Shown piece by piece: positions 45,281 to 54,575 of a stretch of DNA of 64,000 nucleotides. The notes beneath the pieces were generated by a model. It did not search any database, was not told the origin of the DNA, and saw nothing but the letters and a program-made list of their open reading frames with translations. The translations under genes and the position numbers were made by a program. Numbering within the stretch: position 1 is the stretch's first letter; every line of letters begins with the position of its first letter. Origin of the DNA: Rhodospirillales bacterium (GTDB taxonomy: Bacteria; Pseudomonadota; Alphaproteobacteria; Rhodospirillales; UBA2165); assembly GCA_012960465.1 (NCBI GenBank), contig DUBF01000151.1, positions 17,139 to 81,138 on the forward strand, written 5' to 3'.

Positions 45281-47062
45281 TTAGCTCTTTTTTGGATTAC
45301 CGATAGGTGCCCCAGCTTTGCGCATTATAATATATTGTTGTAGGACGGAGAGTGCATTATTCCAGGCCCAGTAGATAACTAATCCAGCTGGAAAGCGAGC
45401 CAGCATGAATGTGAACATAATAGGCAGAAACATAAAGATTTTGGCCTGCATTGGGTCTGGTGGGGGTGGATTTAATTTCTGCTGGATGTACATGGTGACA
45501 CCCATAATGATAGGCCAAATTCCAATTGCCATAATTTCAGGTGGGGTCCAATTAATTAGTCCGAACAGATTGAAAGGCGTCATCGGATCAGCTGCTGATA
45601 AATCTTTAATCCAACCATAGAACGGCGCATGTCGTAACTCGATGGTTACAAATACTACTTTATAAAGCGCAAAGAATACTGGGATTTGTGGTAAAATAGG
45701 CAAACATCCGGCAGCGGGATTAGCCTTTTCCCTTTTATACAATTGCATGACTTCTTGATTCATTTTTGCTTTATCATCTTTAAAGCGTTCGCGTATTTTT
45801 ACCATTTGTGGTTGGAGTAATTTCATTTTACCCATAGCTCGATAAGATTTATTTGCTAATGGGAAAAACGCAAGCTTGATTAGAATTGTAAGTAATAAAA
45901 TAGACAATCCCATATTACCCAGATAATTGGTAAAATATACGAGGGCAAAGAAAATGGGTTTTGTAAGAAATTCAAACCAACCCCAATCAATTGCTAAATC
46001 AAAACGAGAAATATTTAACTGATCGCGATAATCGAGAATTAGCTGTGCTTCTTTAGCGCCCGCAAAGAGTTTGCTATTGGCTTGTGCTGCGGTGCCGGGT
46101 GAAATTATCTGAGCGTCGCTGCGAAAATCAACTTGATAATTATCCATTCCCTTTTGGATTTGATCGGAGAAACGCGTATCTATATTAGAGTTTTGATCTG
46201 GGATCAAAGCTGTTAGCCAATATTTATCGGTAATCCCAATCCAGCCGCCTTTAGACTTCTTTTGGATTAATTTATCCTCTTGGATTTCATCATAGTCTAT
46301 TTCTTTCAGGACATCGTCGAAAATACCCAACATACCTTCGTGTAAAATATAAAAATCTGTTATTTCGGGCGTGCCAGTTCTTGATAGACGACCAAAAGGG
46401 TATACTGTTGCTGATTTAGTGCCATTATTTTCAACGCGCTGGTTAATAGTAAACATAAAATTAGCATCGAGCGAAATCTCTTGAATGAACTTTACCCCAT
46501 CAGGGTTTTGCCACGTTAATTTTACTGGTGTTCTTGGCGTCAATGTTTGGTTATCAGATTTCCAGACGGTGTTTGCATTAGGAACTTGTGTGTCACCGGA
46601 TACCCAGCCAAAGTCGGCATAATAAGGTTTGGTGCTACCGTATGGTAAAAGCAGAGAAATATTCTTACTTTCAGGCTGAATCGTTTCCCGATAATTTGTC
46701 AACGTTAGGTCATCTATTCTAGCCCCAACTAAAGAGATAGAGCCGGTTACTCTTTTGGATTCTATTTTTAACCGCGGCGTCGCGGTTAAAGCTTTTTTCA
46801 AGGCTTCTGCTTCTGCCGTAACGGAATTGATACCTGGTATTGGAACAGACATTCCCGGCACATTTGAAGAAGATGGTGTACCTATTACGTTCTGTTTGTT
46901 CGCAGGGTCTGGTGATTTTGGTAGGCTCGGTAGGTTTGTGTTGGATTTTTGAGCTATGGTCTCTTCGACTTTAGGTGGTCTTTGACTGGCATTATACCAT
47001 TGGAAGCCAACCATAATGATAGCGGATAGTATGATTGCGAGAAGCAGGTTTTTTTGATCCAT
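45281..47062 (-). CDS. yidC: Membrane protein insertase YidC
   Basis: Inserts proteins into the inner membrane, alone or with Sec. 593 residues: an N-terminal helix (LLLAIILSAIIMVGFQWY), a long linker and periplasmic beta domain (about 75-360), then five helices in the conserved C-terminal domain with LTILIKLAFFPL, the cytoplasmic hairpin MKLLQPQMVKIRERFKDD, AGCLPILPQIPVFFALYKV and MFTFMLARFPAGLVIYWAWNN. AGGAA lies upstream of ATG 47062. Fits the Gram-negative, long form. Follows yidD by 65 nt. Confidence 0.96.
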   Translation of the reverse strand: MDQKNLLLAIILSAIIMVGFQWYNASQRPPKVEETIAQKSNTNLPSLPKSPDPANKQNVIGTPSSSNVPGMSVPIPGINSVTAEAEALKKALTATPRLKIESKRVTGSISLVGARIDDLTLTNYRETIQPESKNISLLLPYGSTKPYYADFGWVSGDTQVPNANTVWKSDNQTLTPRTPVKLTWQNPDGVKFIQEISLDANFMFTINQRVENNGTKSATVYPFGRLSRTGTPEITDFYILHEGMLGIFDDVLKEIDYDEIQEDKLIQKKSKGGWIGITDKYWLTALIPDQNSNIDTRFSDQIQKGMDNYQVDFRSDAQIISPGTAAQANSKLFAGAKEAQLILDYRDQLNISRFDLAIDWGWFEFLTKPIFFALVYFTNYLGNMGLSILLLTILIKLAFFPLANKSYRAMGKMKLLQPQMVKIRERFKDDKAKMNQEVMQLYKREKANPAAGCLPILPQIPVFFALYKVVFVTIELRHAPFYGWIKDLSAADPMTPFNLFGLINWTPPEIMAIGIWPIIMGVTMYIQQKLNPPPPDPMQAKIFMFLPIMFTFMLARFPAGLVIYWAWNNALSVLQQYIIMRKAGAPIGNPKKS

Positions 47063-47127
47063 TATTTATTGTTCCTGATTTTATACTTATGCCTTGCTTC
47101 TGACACGTATGCTCGAAGTCCTTGTTT

Positions 47128-47463
47128 TCAATTTGTTTTCGGTAAAGGTTTTGCGCGCGAGGTATATCTGGCGGTTTGCATTTCTGCAACCGCCTTTTGA
47201 GATAAATTTGTGTTGTTTTTGGAAGTTAATAATTGTGGGACTGGATCGTAACCCTCGGTTCCCCACGGCTGACAACGTAAGACACGCTTTGCTGTGAGCC
47301 ATAACCCTTTGTAGGGGCCGTATAATTCAAGGGCCTCAATTGCATATTGTGAGCAGGTGGGCAGATGCCGACAACTTCCCGGTATCATCGGCGAAATTAG
47401 CCACTGATAAGCCTTTAAGAAAATTTTCAGTATTAACAAAAATAAGCGCGAGGGTATGTTCAT
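47128..47463 (-). CDS. yidD: Membrane protein insertion efficiency factor YidD
   Basis: Small membrane-associated factor helping YidC-dependent insertion. Seen: amphipathic start [20 protein letters not shown], the Cys pattern [19 protein letters not shown], and [17 protein letters not shown], together the YidD (DUF37) signature. 111 residues, with a basic extension after the core. Its ATG overlaps the rnpA end by 4 nt, so translation is coupled. Confidence 0.94.
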   Translation of the reverse strand: MNIPSRLFLLILKIFLKAYQWLISPMIPGSCRHLPTCSQYAIEALELYGPYKGLWLTAKRVLRCQPWGTEGYDPVPQLLTSKNNTNLSQKAVAEMQTARYTSRAKPLPKTN

Positions 47464-47849
47464 GTTTCGCTCTTATGCAATTGGAGTTTTCCCAAAGCAT
47501 TTTCTAGATCGGCAAGAAGGTCCGGGAATGGCCGTTTAAGGGTATTCTGGCGGCCAATAATAACTAAATCGACGTGTGTAGGGGCTTTGATAGGCAATAT
47601 AGCTTGAGCGGCAGCCTTTAAACGTCGTTTGACCCGATTTCGGACCACAGCATTACCGACTTTTTTGCTAACAGTGAAGCCAAGACGAAGAGTTTCTATT
47701 TTGCTAGACTCTATTTCTTTTAAAGTATGTTTGCGGCCTTGTAGAATTAATCCTGGCGTCACTCTTTTCAGGCGTGCTGAAGCAACCCGAAGAAACTCTG
47801 AGCGTTTCTTTAATCGTGTTAGTGATATATTTTTTATTGAATGGGTCAC
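47460..47849 (-). CDS. rnpA: Ribonuclease P protein component
   Basis: Protein subunit of RNase P, which matures tRNA 5' ends. Seen: [21 protein letters not shown] at the start, the RNR-type signature [23 protein letters not shown] (about 66-88), and a C-terminal helix. 129 residues, basic. It starts 25 nt after rpmH and overlaps yidD. Confidence 0.94.
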   Translation of the reverse strand: MTHSIKNISLTRLKKRSEFLRVASARLKRVTPGLILQGRKHTLKEIESSKIETLRLGFTVSKKVGNAVVRNRVKRRLKAAAQAILPIKAPTHVDLVIIGRQNTLKRPFPDLLADLENALGKLQLHKSET

Positions 47850-47874
47850 TGTTGGGACCGCCTAAAAAATTACG

Positions 47875-48009
47875 CTAGGCTGAGAGGCTTTTGCGACCCT
47901 TTGCACGACGTTTGGCAAGTGTCCGACGACCATTAGAGGTTGCCATACGAGAGCGGAAACCATGCCGTCTTTTCCGTACAAGATTACTGGGCTGAAAGGT
48001 GCGTTTCAA
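47875..48009 (-). CDS. rpmH: 50S ribosomal protein L34
   Basis: 44-residue ribosomal protein: [18 protein letters not shown] followed by [20 protein letters not shown] and the tail RKSLSA, a full-length L34. It starts at TTG 48009, with GGAG 7 nt upstream; no ATG exists before the conserved KRTFQPS. It heads the rpmH-rnpA-yidD-yidC-engB order and has a good promoter at 48075-48103. No dnaA gene lies beside it, unlike in many other bacteria. Confidence 0.95.
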   Translation of the reverse strand: MKRTFQPSNLVRKRRHGFRSRMATSNGRRTLAKRRAKGRKSLSA

Positions 48010-48074
48010 AAAACTACTCCAACGGATTTAACTACTAGCTATAATGGGAGCTAGGAACCAAGTATGACGCACGG

Positions 48075-48103
48075 TGTATACGTTCTTGGACTATAGAAGT
48101 CAA
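48075..48103 (-). promoter_or_regulatory. Sigma-70-type promoter of the rpmH operon
   Basis: On the minus strand: TTGACT (48098-48103), 17-bp spacer, TATACA (48075-48080), 65 nt before the rpmH TTG. It is one of the best consensus matches in the window and explains how the long minus-strand block starts after the gamma-glutamyltranspeptidase gene. Confidence 0.7.
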
Positions 48104-48191
48104 CGGCCCTTCAATTAATTTATGGTGCGAAGTAGATGCTTTTGGCTTAACTTTCGGAAAATAGCTTGGAAAATTATTTTGGCTGTAATTT

Positions 48192-50051
48192 TTAATCGCC
48201 AATGGCGACACCTTCGCGCCTTGGGTCGGCGCCTCCAAATAATGTACCATTCCTATCTATCAAAATACCATGGAGGCCGCTAGTCAGCTTGCGCAAACGA
48301 ACATTATGACCAAGTTTCTCTAGTGTGGGTTTTAGAGATTCAAGAACCGTCCCTTGTTCAAGGTCTGTCGTACCATTGCGATTAACGAAATGCGGCATTT
48401 TAATAGCCGCTTGAATTCCCTTTTTCCAATCTAGAACAGCGATAATTGTTTTTGCAACATAACCAATAATGCGTGAGCCGCCTGGCGAGCCAATTACCAT
48501 TACCAATTTAGCACTACTATCAACTACTAACATCGGGCTCATTGATGAACGTGGTCTTTTATTTGGCTCCACTCTGTTAGCAACAGGTTTGCCTTGTGAT
48601 GTTGGGGAAAAAGAGAAATCAGTCAGTTGGTTGTTGAGCAAAAACCCGCGTACCATTAGTCGTGAGCCAAATGCGTTCTCAATACTTGATGTTATAGACA
48701 CTGCATTTCTATCGCCATCGACAATACTGATATGGGAGGTCGATTCACCTTCAAATGACTGATAGGATCCCAAGTTTCTTGCGCTTTTGAGTTTAATTAA
48801 ACCAGGTTTAGCTCTACCCATTGACTTCGTTTTAGATATGAGTTGAGCGCGTTTAGCTAAATAACCAGGGTCAATTAGGTGGCTTTTTGGCACTTGTACA
48901 AAATCTTCATCGGCAAGATATTTGTTTCGATCGGCAAAGGCGAGGCGACTAGCTTCGGTGATGACGTGGGTTGCTATAGCAGATCCCGGGGTTAACTCAG
49001 ATAAATTTATACCTTGGAGAAGACCTAAAATTTGTAGAGTTGTAATGCCGCCGGAGGTTGGAGGTGGCATTCCGCAGACTAACCATTTCCGATAGAATGA
49101 ACACACGGGTTTACGTTTTATTGCTCGGTAAGCTTTAAGATCCGCTAATGTCATTCTGCCCGGGTTTATACTTGCTGTATTTATAGTTTTTATTATCTCT
49201 AAAGCAATAGGTCCAGTATAGAAAGCAGCGGAACCATTCGCAGCAATTTGGCGGAAAGTTTTGGCTAATGGTTTATTAAATAACCGCGTGCCGACTGGTT
49301 TTGCATAACCATTACTGTTATAGAAAAATTCTCTTGAGTTTTTAAAAGTCTTTAAAAACCGGTCAATTTTAACAAGCGAATAAAGTCGTGGTGATATACT
49401 AAAGCCTTTTTCAGCAAGTTTAATAGCCGGATCAAATAATTTTGCCCAGGGTAGTTTTCCGTGTTTTTTGTGTGCTAGCTCTAACATACGAAGGGTTCCT
49501 GGCACCCCAACGGATAAGCCCCCTGGCACAACATCATAGAAATTTGGACGTGAGCCATCTGGTTTTAAAAACATATCGCTAGTCGCTGCTGCCGGAGCCT
49601 TTTCCCGACCATCATAAGCCTCAATTACACGAGAGGCGGATTGATAATGCATAAGAAATGACCCTCCGCCTATTCCGGAGGATTGAGGCTCAACCACATT
49701 CAGAGCTAACTGAGTTGCAATTGCTGCGTCAATAGCACTACCGCCAATTCTCAACATTGCGAGGCCCGCTTGGGCCGCCAGTGGATTTGCCGCTGCAACC
49801 ATATATTTTTTTGATTTCGTCGATTTGTCGTCATTTATTTTGGCAAAGGATTTTTTTACCACTCTTTGTTTTTCAGTCGCCGCCTCGGGCGACGCTTTAG
49901 CGTCCTGATTTTTACTTTTCACATTGCTTGGAATATTAGGTTGATTAATTAATACAGGTTTATTTTCCTGTTGGCAGCCAGATAACAGGTATACGCTAGC
50001 GCTAAAGCCCATTAATAGGTGAAGAAACGATCGATTAGAATTGTTTGTCAT
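48192..50051 (-). CDS. ggt: Gamma-glutamyltranspeptidase, lipoprotein form
   Basis: N-terminal nucleophile hydrolase that cleaves glutathione and other gamma-glutamyl compounds. Seen: VAAANPLAAQAGLAMLRIGGSAIDAA, EPQSSGIGGGSFLMHY, the self-cleavage/catalytic Thr438 in ESTSHISIVDGD, SMSPMLVV and GSPGGSRIIGYV. The N-terminus carries a lipobox LLSGC after a hydrophobic stretch, so it is probably a lipid-anchored envelope protein; most GGTs are soluble periplasmic. I start at ATG 50051 (619 residues), with AGGATT upstream, which places the signal peptide correctly; ATG 50084 is the longer option. Upstream lies the divergent panB. Confidence 0.9.
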   Translation of the reverse strand: MTNNSNRSFLHLLMGFSASVYLLSGCQQENKPVLINQPNIPSNVKSKNQDAKASPEAATEKQRVVKKSFAKINDDKSTKSKKYMVAAANPLAAQAGLAMLRIGGSAIDAAIATQLALNVVEPQSSGIGGGSFLMHYQSASRVIEAYDGREKAPAAATSDMFLKPDGSRPNFYDVVPGGLSVGVPGTLRMLELAHKKHGKLPWAKLFDPAIKLAEKGFSISPRLYSLVKIDRFLKTFKNSREFFYNSNGYAKPVGTRLFNKPLAKTFRQIAANGSAAFYTGPIALEIIKTINTASINPGRMTLADLKAYRAIKRKPVCSFYRKWLVCGMPPPTSGGITTLQILGLLQGINLSELTPGSAIATHVITEASRLAFADRNKYLADEDFVQVPKSHLIDPGYLAKRAQLISKTKSMGRAKPGLIKLKSARNLGSYQSFEGESTSHISIVDGDRNAVSITSSIENAFGSRLMVRGFLLNNQLTDFSFSPTSQGKPVANRVEPNKRPRSSMSPMLVVDSSAKLVMVIGSPGGSRIIGYVAKTIIAVLDWKKGIQAAIKMPHFVNRNGTTDLEQGTVLESLKPTLEKLGHNVRLRKLTSGLHGILIDRNGTLFGGADPRREGVAIGD

Positions 50052-50293
50052 GCAATAATTTAATCCTAGTACCATACCAATCAAATTTATTAGAACTCCA
50101 TCTAAATTATATAATGCCTGACTTTATGTATTAACCTCAAGAGCTAACCGAGAAAACTAAAAAAAAAATTAGAATAAATTTATTTTATATTTCGATTTTT
50201 AAACCGCAATTAGTTGGATGACTGGCGAATCTGGATTTGATGTGATATGCCAGCGGCCTTAAAGTATTCAAAAGGTCTTAAGGAGGCTTTTTA

Positions 50294-51124
50294 ATGAGCG
50301 CAAATATGGACAATGGAAAAAAAATTAATCGTGTGTCGATACCCGACCTTGCGAGTCGAAAAAATGGTGAGCCGGTTGTAAGTCTAACGGCATATACTGC
50401 GCCAATGGCTAAAATTTTGGATCCACATTGTGATTTTTTGTTAGTAGGTGATTCATTAGGAATTGTTCTGTATGGAATGGATTCTACACTGGGTGTAACT
50501 CTTGATATGATGATAAATCATGGTCTTGCGGTAGTACGAGGATCCAGGAAAGCCTGTGTCATTGTTGACATGCCTTTTGGTACTTATCAGGAAAGCCCGG
50601 AACAAGCCTATAGAAATTGCGTTCGTGTAATGGCTGAAACAGGATGCGGTGCGGTGAAAGTTGAAGGTGGAAGGGAAATGACGGAGACGGTCACCTTTCT
50701 GGTAGAACGAGGTATCCCTGTGATGGGGCATATTGGTTTAAAACCGCAATCTTTCAATGTTGCTGGCGGTTATCGTGCTCATGGTCGCGACCGAGATGAG
50801 GCAGAAAAAATTAAAGAGGATGCTCGGGCAATATCAAATGCAGGCGCTTTTTCTATTGTTATAGAAGGTGTCATTGAAGATCTAGCTGCTGATATTACGC
50901 GTGAAATACATGCAGTAACCATTGGTATTGGTGCGTCGGCTCAATGTGATGGTCAAATTCTCGTTACCGAAGATGCAATAGGTATGTTTTCTGAGTTTAC
51001 ACCAAAATTTGTTAAACGTTTTTCTGAGACTGGTGATGAGATAGGTAAGGCCGCCGCTAAGTATGCAAAAGAAGTAAAGGCTCGCACTTTTCCAGCAGAT
51101 GTGCATTGTTATCGCAACAAGTAG
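50294..51124 (+). CDS. panB: 3-methyl-2-oxobutanoate hydroxymethyltransferase
   Basis: First committed step of pantothenate synthesis, adding a hydroxymethyl group to ketoisovalerate. Seen: [30 protein letters not shown] (metal Asp), [35 protein letters not shown]. Length 276. A strong AAGGAGG precedes the ATG by 7 nt. panC follows after 1 nt, making a two-gene panBC operon. Confidence 0.96.
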   Translation: MSANMDNGKKINRVSIPDLASRKNGEPVVSLTAYTAPMAKILDPHCDFLLVGDSLGIVLYGMDSTLGVTLDMMINHGLAVVRGSRKACVIVDMPFGTYQESPEQAYRNCVRVMAETGCGAVKVEGGREMTETVTFLVERGIPVMGHIGLKPQSFNVAGGYRAHGRDRDEAEKIKEDARAISNAGAFSIVIEGVIEDLAADITREIHAVTIGIGASAQCDGQILVTEDAIGMFSEFTPKFVKRFSETGDEIGKAAAKYAKEVKARTFPADVHCYRNK

Positions 51125-51125
51125 A

Positions 51126-51977
51126 ATGTCGAGCAAAATAGAAATTGTTAGTACTGTTGAAGAACTTAGAAGAAAAATTTCTTCTTGGCGTAAGAAAGGT
51201 TTCAGTGTTGGCCTCGTGCCTACGATGGGCGCCTTACATGACGGTCATTTTTCATTAGTTAAAAAGTCTATAAATACTACCGATAAAACCATCACGACAC
51301 TTTTTGTGAATCCTAAGCAATTTGGTGCTAATGAAGACCTAACTATTTATCCGAGAGACGAGGTTGGTGATGTTGCTGCGCTAGATGCAAAGGGTGTTCA
51401 TTTGGTTTTTGCCCCAAGCCTGAAGGAAATGTATTCGGCTGACTTTGTAACTGAAATTTCCGTGCCTGGAATTGGAGACACAATGGAAGGGGTGTTTCGT
51501 CCAGGATTTTTTACTGGAGTGGCGACCGTTGTTGCTAAACTACTTATTCAAACCCTTCCTGATCGTGCTTTCTTTGGAGAAAAAGACTTACAACAGCTTT
51601 ACGTCATAAAACGAATGGTAACGGATTTGAATATACCCGTAGAAATAGTTGGCTGCCCAACTATTAGAGAGTCAGATGGTTTGGCTTTATCCTCCCGAAA
51701 CATCTATTTGAGTGCATCTGAACGTACAAATGCTGCCTCACTTTATAAAGTACTCAATGAAATTTCTCACGGGATCTTAAACGGGGATCATATTAATGAG
51801 TCTGTAGCAGAAGCAAAATCTAAACTTCTTAATTCCGGCTTTTTTAAGGTTGACTACCTAACGGTCTGTGGCACTAAGAATTTTATGGAGCTTAATTTTT
51901 TGAAAGAACCTGCCTATGTCCTCGGCGCAGCCTGGATTGGGGAGACCCGGTTGATAGATAATATAAAGATTTGTTAA
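51126..51977 (+). CDS. panC: Pantoate-beta-alanine ligase
   Basis: Joins pantoate and beta-alanine with ATP. Seen: VPTMGALHDGHFSLV (HIGH-like HDGH), FVNPKQFGANEDL, FRPGFFTGVATVVAKLL, FFGEKDLQQL and ESDGLALSSRN (KMSKS-like). I use ATG 51126 (283 residues); the frame reads back to 51099 within panB, but the extra residues are not conserved. The single-base gap to panB indicates coupling. Confidence 0.96.
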   Translation: MSSKIEIVSTVEELRRKISSWRKKGFSVGLVPTMGALHDGHFSLVKKSINTTDKTITTLFVNPKQFGANEDLTIYPRDEVGDVAALDAKGVHLVFAPSLKEMYSADFVTEISVPGIGDTMEGVFRPGFFTGVATVVAKLLIQTLPDRAFFGEKDLQQLYVIKRMVTDLNIPVEIVGCPTIRESDGLALSSRNIYLSASERTNAASLYKVLNEISHGILNGDHINESVAEAKSKLLNSGFFKVDYLTVCGTKNFMELNFLKEPAYVLGAAWIGETRLIDNIKIC

Positions 51978-52039
51978 GCAATTTAATGCGGAGCTATGTT
52001 TAATACTAAGCAATTTTTTCTTTTATTTCTAATAAATTT

Positions 52040-52963
52040 TTATTTACGGCCAATTTTAAAGGAAGGTAATAGAACTAAAGCTAAGGAGCCACAAACCAGC
52101 AGCAAACCTAATATTTCACGCAAACCAATGGGTTCTTGAAGGATAATGTGCCCACTATATACACCAATCACTGGAACTAACATTATTGATACAGCGGAAA
52201 CCGAAACCGGAACCTCACTAACTATACGAAACCAAGCAAACCAACAAAAAATAATTGGATACACAAGAACCAAAATTGTTGAAAAAATAGCAGCTACGGA
52301 TACGGTGCTTATCACCGTTGGCCAAAGTTCATGTTCCACGAATATAGCAATGATGGTTATTGGAAGACCTCCCAAAAGAAGTTGCCAACCAGCTAACGCC
52401 ACAGCAGGCATTTTCCATTCAACCCGTTTATGAATGGCCGTACCTATTCCCCACGAAGCAGCCGCAATGAGCATCATAATTGAACCATTAGGAGATAATT
52501 CGTATATGCCTAAGGTCCCTATCGTTAATGTGCTAAGTCCAAGCAAACCTATTCCAAGCCCGACTATCCGTTGCAGTGTTGGGCTCTCTTTATTGATTAT
52601 CATACTAAAGAGGACGGCCCAAAGCGGCATAGTATAGGCAATGATGGATGCTTGCCCTGAGGCTAATAGGCGTATACCCCAAGCACTAAAAATATGCCAG
52701 AACATTACATTAAATAATGATGCCACTATCAGCGGTTTCCATTGTCCAGCTGGAACCCGCATTCTTTGTCTAGAGATAAATCCTACTGAGAATATGAATA
52801 AGGCCGCCGTTGGCGCAATCAAACCCCGATAAGTCCAAGGTGGTATTTCGTTTAGACCTATTTTTAAGAAAGGCCATGAAGTGCCCCAGCCAAATATTAT
52901 GGCGATAAGCAAGAAAAACCCTGTTTTTGTAAGGCCTGTTTTTTCCATTTTCCACAAAGTCAT
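52040..52963 (-). CDS. EamA/DMT-family transporter
   Basis: Fifth DMT carrier, 307 residues, two EamA repeats. Seen: FGWGTSWPFLKIGLNEIPPWTYRG, a common opening of the RhaT/YdcZ-like branch, GQASIIAYTMPLWAVLFSMI, SWGIGTAIHKRVEW, and SVSAVSIMLVPVIGVYSG. It is the least similar of the five to the others. ATG 52963 lies 4 nt after the T tract of a strong terminator, so its mRNA must begin elsewhere or rely on readthrough; ATG 52948 (residue 6) is a second choice. Substrate unknown. Confidence 0.85.
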   Translation of the reverse strand: MTLWKMEKTGLTKTGFFLLIAIIFGWGTSWPFLKIGLNEIPPWTYRGLIAPTAALFIFSVGFISRQRMRVPAGQWKPLIVASLFNVMFWHIFSAWGIRLLASGQASIIAYTMPLWAVLFSMIINKESPTLQRIVGLGIGLLGLSTLTIGTLGIYELSPNGSIMMLIAAASWGIGTAIHKRVEWKMPAVALAGWQLLLGGLPITIIAIFVEHELWPTVISTVSVAAIFSTILVLVYPIIFCWFAWFRIVSEVPVSVSAVSIMLVPVIGVYSGHIILQEPIGLREILGLLLVCGSLALVLLPSFKIGRK

Positions 52964-52966
52964 GGC

Positions 52967-52993
52967 AAAAAAACCGGCGTTTCAAGCGCCGGT
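52967..52993 (-). terminator. Rho-independent terminator of the lipoprotein gene
   Basis: On the minus strand, ACCGGCG (52987-52993) pairs with CGCCGGT (52973-52979), 7-nt loop, followed by TTTTTTT. It is 22 nt after the lipoprotein stop at 53016 and only 4 nt before the start codon of the next minus-strand gene. Confidence 0.9.
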
Positions 52994-53015
52994 CATTTTA
53001 AATAATGGTTCCCGG

Positions 53016-54212
53016 TCAGTTCAGATAAAGATGCACTTCATTTGATTGGGCTGATTTGCTCGTCTGAGCAGACACAGCAATTCTTTGTGGTGGAAGACCC
53101 ATTCGTTGAAGTGAACGCATAACTTTTTCAGCATTGCGGCGAGCTTTATTTGAATTTAATGCTACTCGAGCAGCTCCACCTGAGGCTGGAGCAACAGCAA
53201 CCAACTCAAACGAAGTGTTTGGCTGACGTTCTAGGGTTCTACTAACGGCATTGTATAGTGCTTGCTCGAAAGCGACGCTTTTACGGTCAAAGCGGATAAC
53301 AACCAAGGGACGACGCCCAGCGAGCGAACGGGGCTCTGCTTGACGATAGGGAATATTTAAAGTTGCCGCAGCTAACGCCCGATTGGTTAGGCTCGAACCC
53401 ATCAACTCCCCACTTTTGACGGCAGCAGACAATGTATTGAGGTTACTCCGCTCAGTTGACACGTAATTGGTTTGACGTTGGATATCTTCGGTCACCTCTT
53501 TCAACAGTCTATCAATTAAAACAACTGTACGGTTAACTTCATCTTCTAGTATTGATAGTTGTTGATGGTCCGCATCAATTGCGCCTGTTATTCTAAAAGC
53601 GGCCCGTGTATTTTCAGCCAAATATGCCGCCAACGTAGAATCGGCAGTTACATTTGTCGTCAACCTATTCATGGCACTTATATCATCTCCGACGTTTTTT
53701 AGGTCAGCGAGAGCTTGGTTGAATTGGCCAACTAAAACTGGATTTCCTGGTGTGGTACCTACCTGCAGACGCGCATTAATAGCCGAGATTGCCCCATGAT
53801 AGCGTTGAGAGTCTTGAATTGTTTTATCACGCACCGCCTGAAGCTTATTGTTATTTTTGGAGACACTTGCCTTCAGGTTACGGAGTTCATTTCTAAGTTC
53901 AATAGCCTTTTGTCCCACAAAGGTCCCGGTATTTTTCCCTTCGGTGACGCTTGTTGGTTCAAATTTAGAGTTTCCCATTGTGGGTGGTTGTGAAAGCCTA
54001 ACGGTTTTTGCAACTTGAACAGGTGCAGCTGGAGCCTTGTTTACTCTTGTTGGCTCTTTGACTGATGATACATCCTCTACAGGGCTTTCTCCTGCTAATG
54101 ATGGCAGCATTTGTTCAAAAGAGAGTGAGCAAGCAGAAATAAGGCTTGTTCCTATTAAGGTAATTAAGACTTTCATTCTAACACCAATCGACCGATTATT
54201 TACAAAGGTCAT
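53016..54212 (-). CDS. Coiled-coil lipoprotein with OmpA-like C-terminal domain
   Basis: Exported lipoprotein, probably anchored in the envelope. Seen: signal sequence with lipobox LISAC (MKVLITLIGTSLISAC), a Pro/Ala/Val-rich linker (about 25-75), long helical coiled-coil segments (about 95-260), and a C-terminal domain with PLVVIRFDRKSVAFEQAL, FELVAVAPASGGAARVALNSNKARRNAEKVMRSLQRMGLPPQRI, resembling OmpA-like peptidoglycan binding (SxKxARxxAexVxxxLxxxGi pattern). I start at ATG 54212 because GAGGAA precedes it suitably; 54176 gives the bare signal peptide and 54230 is longer. Function not assigned. A terminator follows. Confidence 0.75.
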   Translation of the reverse strand: MTFVNNRSIGVRMKVLITLIGTSLISACSLSFEQMLPSLAGESPVEDVSSVKEPTRVNKAPAAPVQVAKTVRLSQPPTMGNSKFEPTSVTEGKNTGTFVGQKAIELRNELRNLKASVSKNNNKLQAVRDKTIQDSQRYHGAISAINARLQVGTTPGNPVLVGQFNQALADLKNVGDDISAMNRLTTNVTADSTLAAYLAENTRAAFRITGAIDADHQQLSILEDEVNRTVVLIDRLLKEVTEDIQRQTNYVSTERSNLNTLSAAVKSGELMGSSLTNRALAAATLNIPYRQAEPRSLAGRRPLVVIRFDRKSVAFEQALYNAVSRTLERQPNTSFELVAVAPASGGAARVALNSNKARRNAEKVMRSLQRMGLPPQRIAVSAQTSKSAQSNEVHLYLN

Positions 54213-54457
54213 CGCGCTATATTTCCTCATTCAAATGGACCAAGTTTGCAACTATACGTGACCTATATTTCGTTTGACCTCATAAAAATCAAGGTTTCAA
54301 GTGAAGGAACTAACATGTCTCCTCTAAGCATAACAAGTATTACTTAAAATCCTTGTATTTGACAAGCAACGGTTAGAATAAATTGCAATTAAAAATTTTT
54401 CAATATTTGCCGCACTTTTTCAATTCAATAGAGCATTAAATACTTAAAAAAGATGTC

Positions 54458-54486
54458 TTGATACTCTGCACGTTTTTAAATACTGT
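54458..54486 (+). promoter_or_regulatory. Probable promoter of tRNA-Arg
   Basis: TTGATA (54458-54463), 17-bp spacer, TACTGT (54481-54486), 13 nt before the mature tRNA 5' end. Correct spacing and position; the -10 hexamer is a moderate match. Confidence 0.45.
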
Positions 54487-54498
54487 CCGCTCCACTTC

Positions 54499-54575
54499 GC
54501 GCCCGTAGCTCAATTGGATAGAGCGTCTGACTACGAATCAGGAGGTTGGGAGTTCGAGTCTCTCCGGGCGCACCA
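54499..54575 (+). tRNA. tRNA-Arg (anticodon ACG)
   Basis: A 77-base tRNA with encoded CCA. Acceptor stem GCGCCCG (54499-54505) with CGGGCGC (54565-54571), D arm GCTC/GAGC, anticodon loop CTACGAA with ACG at 54533-54535, T loop TTCGAGT. The first anticodon base would be edited to inosine to read CGU, CGC and CGA. The gene stands alone, without a neighbouring integrase or remnant att site. Confidence 0.96.

Noticed and set aside
46992..47302. Short antisense or alternate-frame open frames around the yidC/yidD junction
   Set aside because: They overlap yidC and yidD, which are both clearly real; they are shadow frames.
48010..48191. Replication origin beside rpmH
   Set aside because: No dnaA or dnaN gene, no cluster of DnaA boxes; rpmH alone is not evidence of oriC.
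50085..50293. Riboswitch before panB
   Set aside because: Only a weak CTGGC/GCCAG pairing with a long loop; no known riboswitch pattern, and panB has an ordinary strong Shine-Dalgarno.
54359..54364. TTGACA as -35 box of the tRNA-Arg gene
   Set aside because: It is 135 nt upstream and has no -10 at a proper distance; the TTGATA at 54458 fits better.
54499..54575. tRNA-Arg as an integration site of a mobile island
   Set aside because: No integrase, no repeat of the tRNA 3' end downstream, and base composition does not shift.
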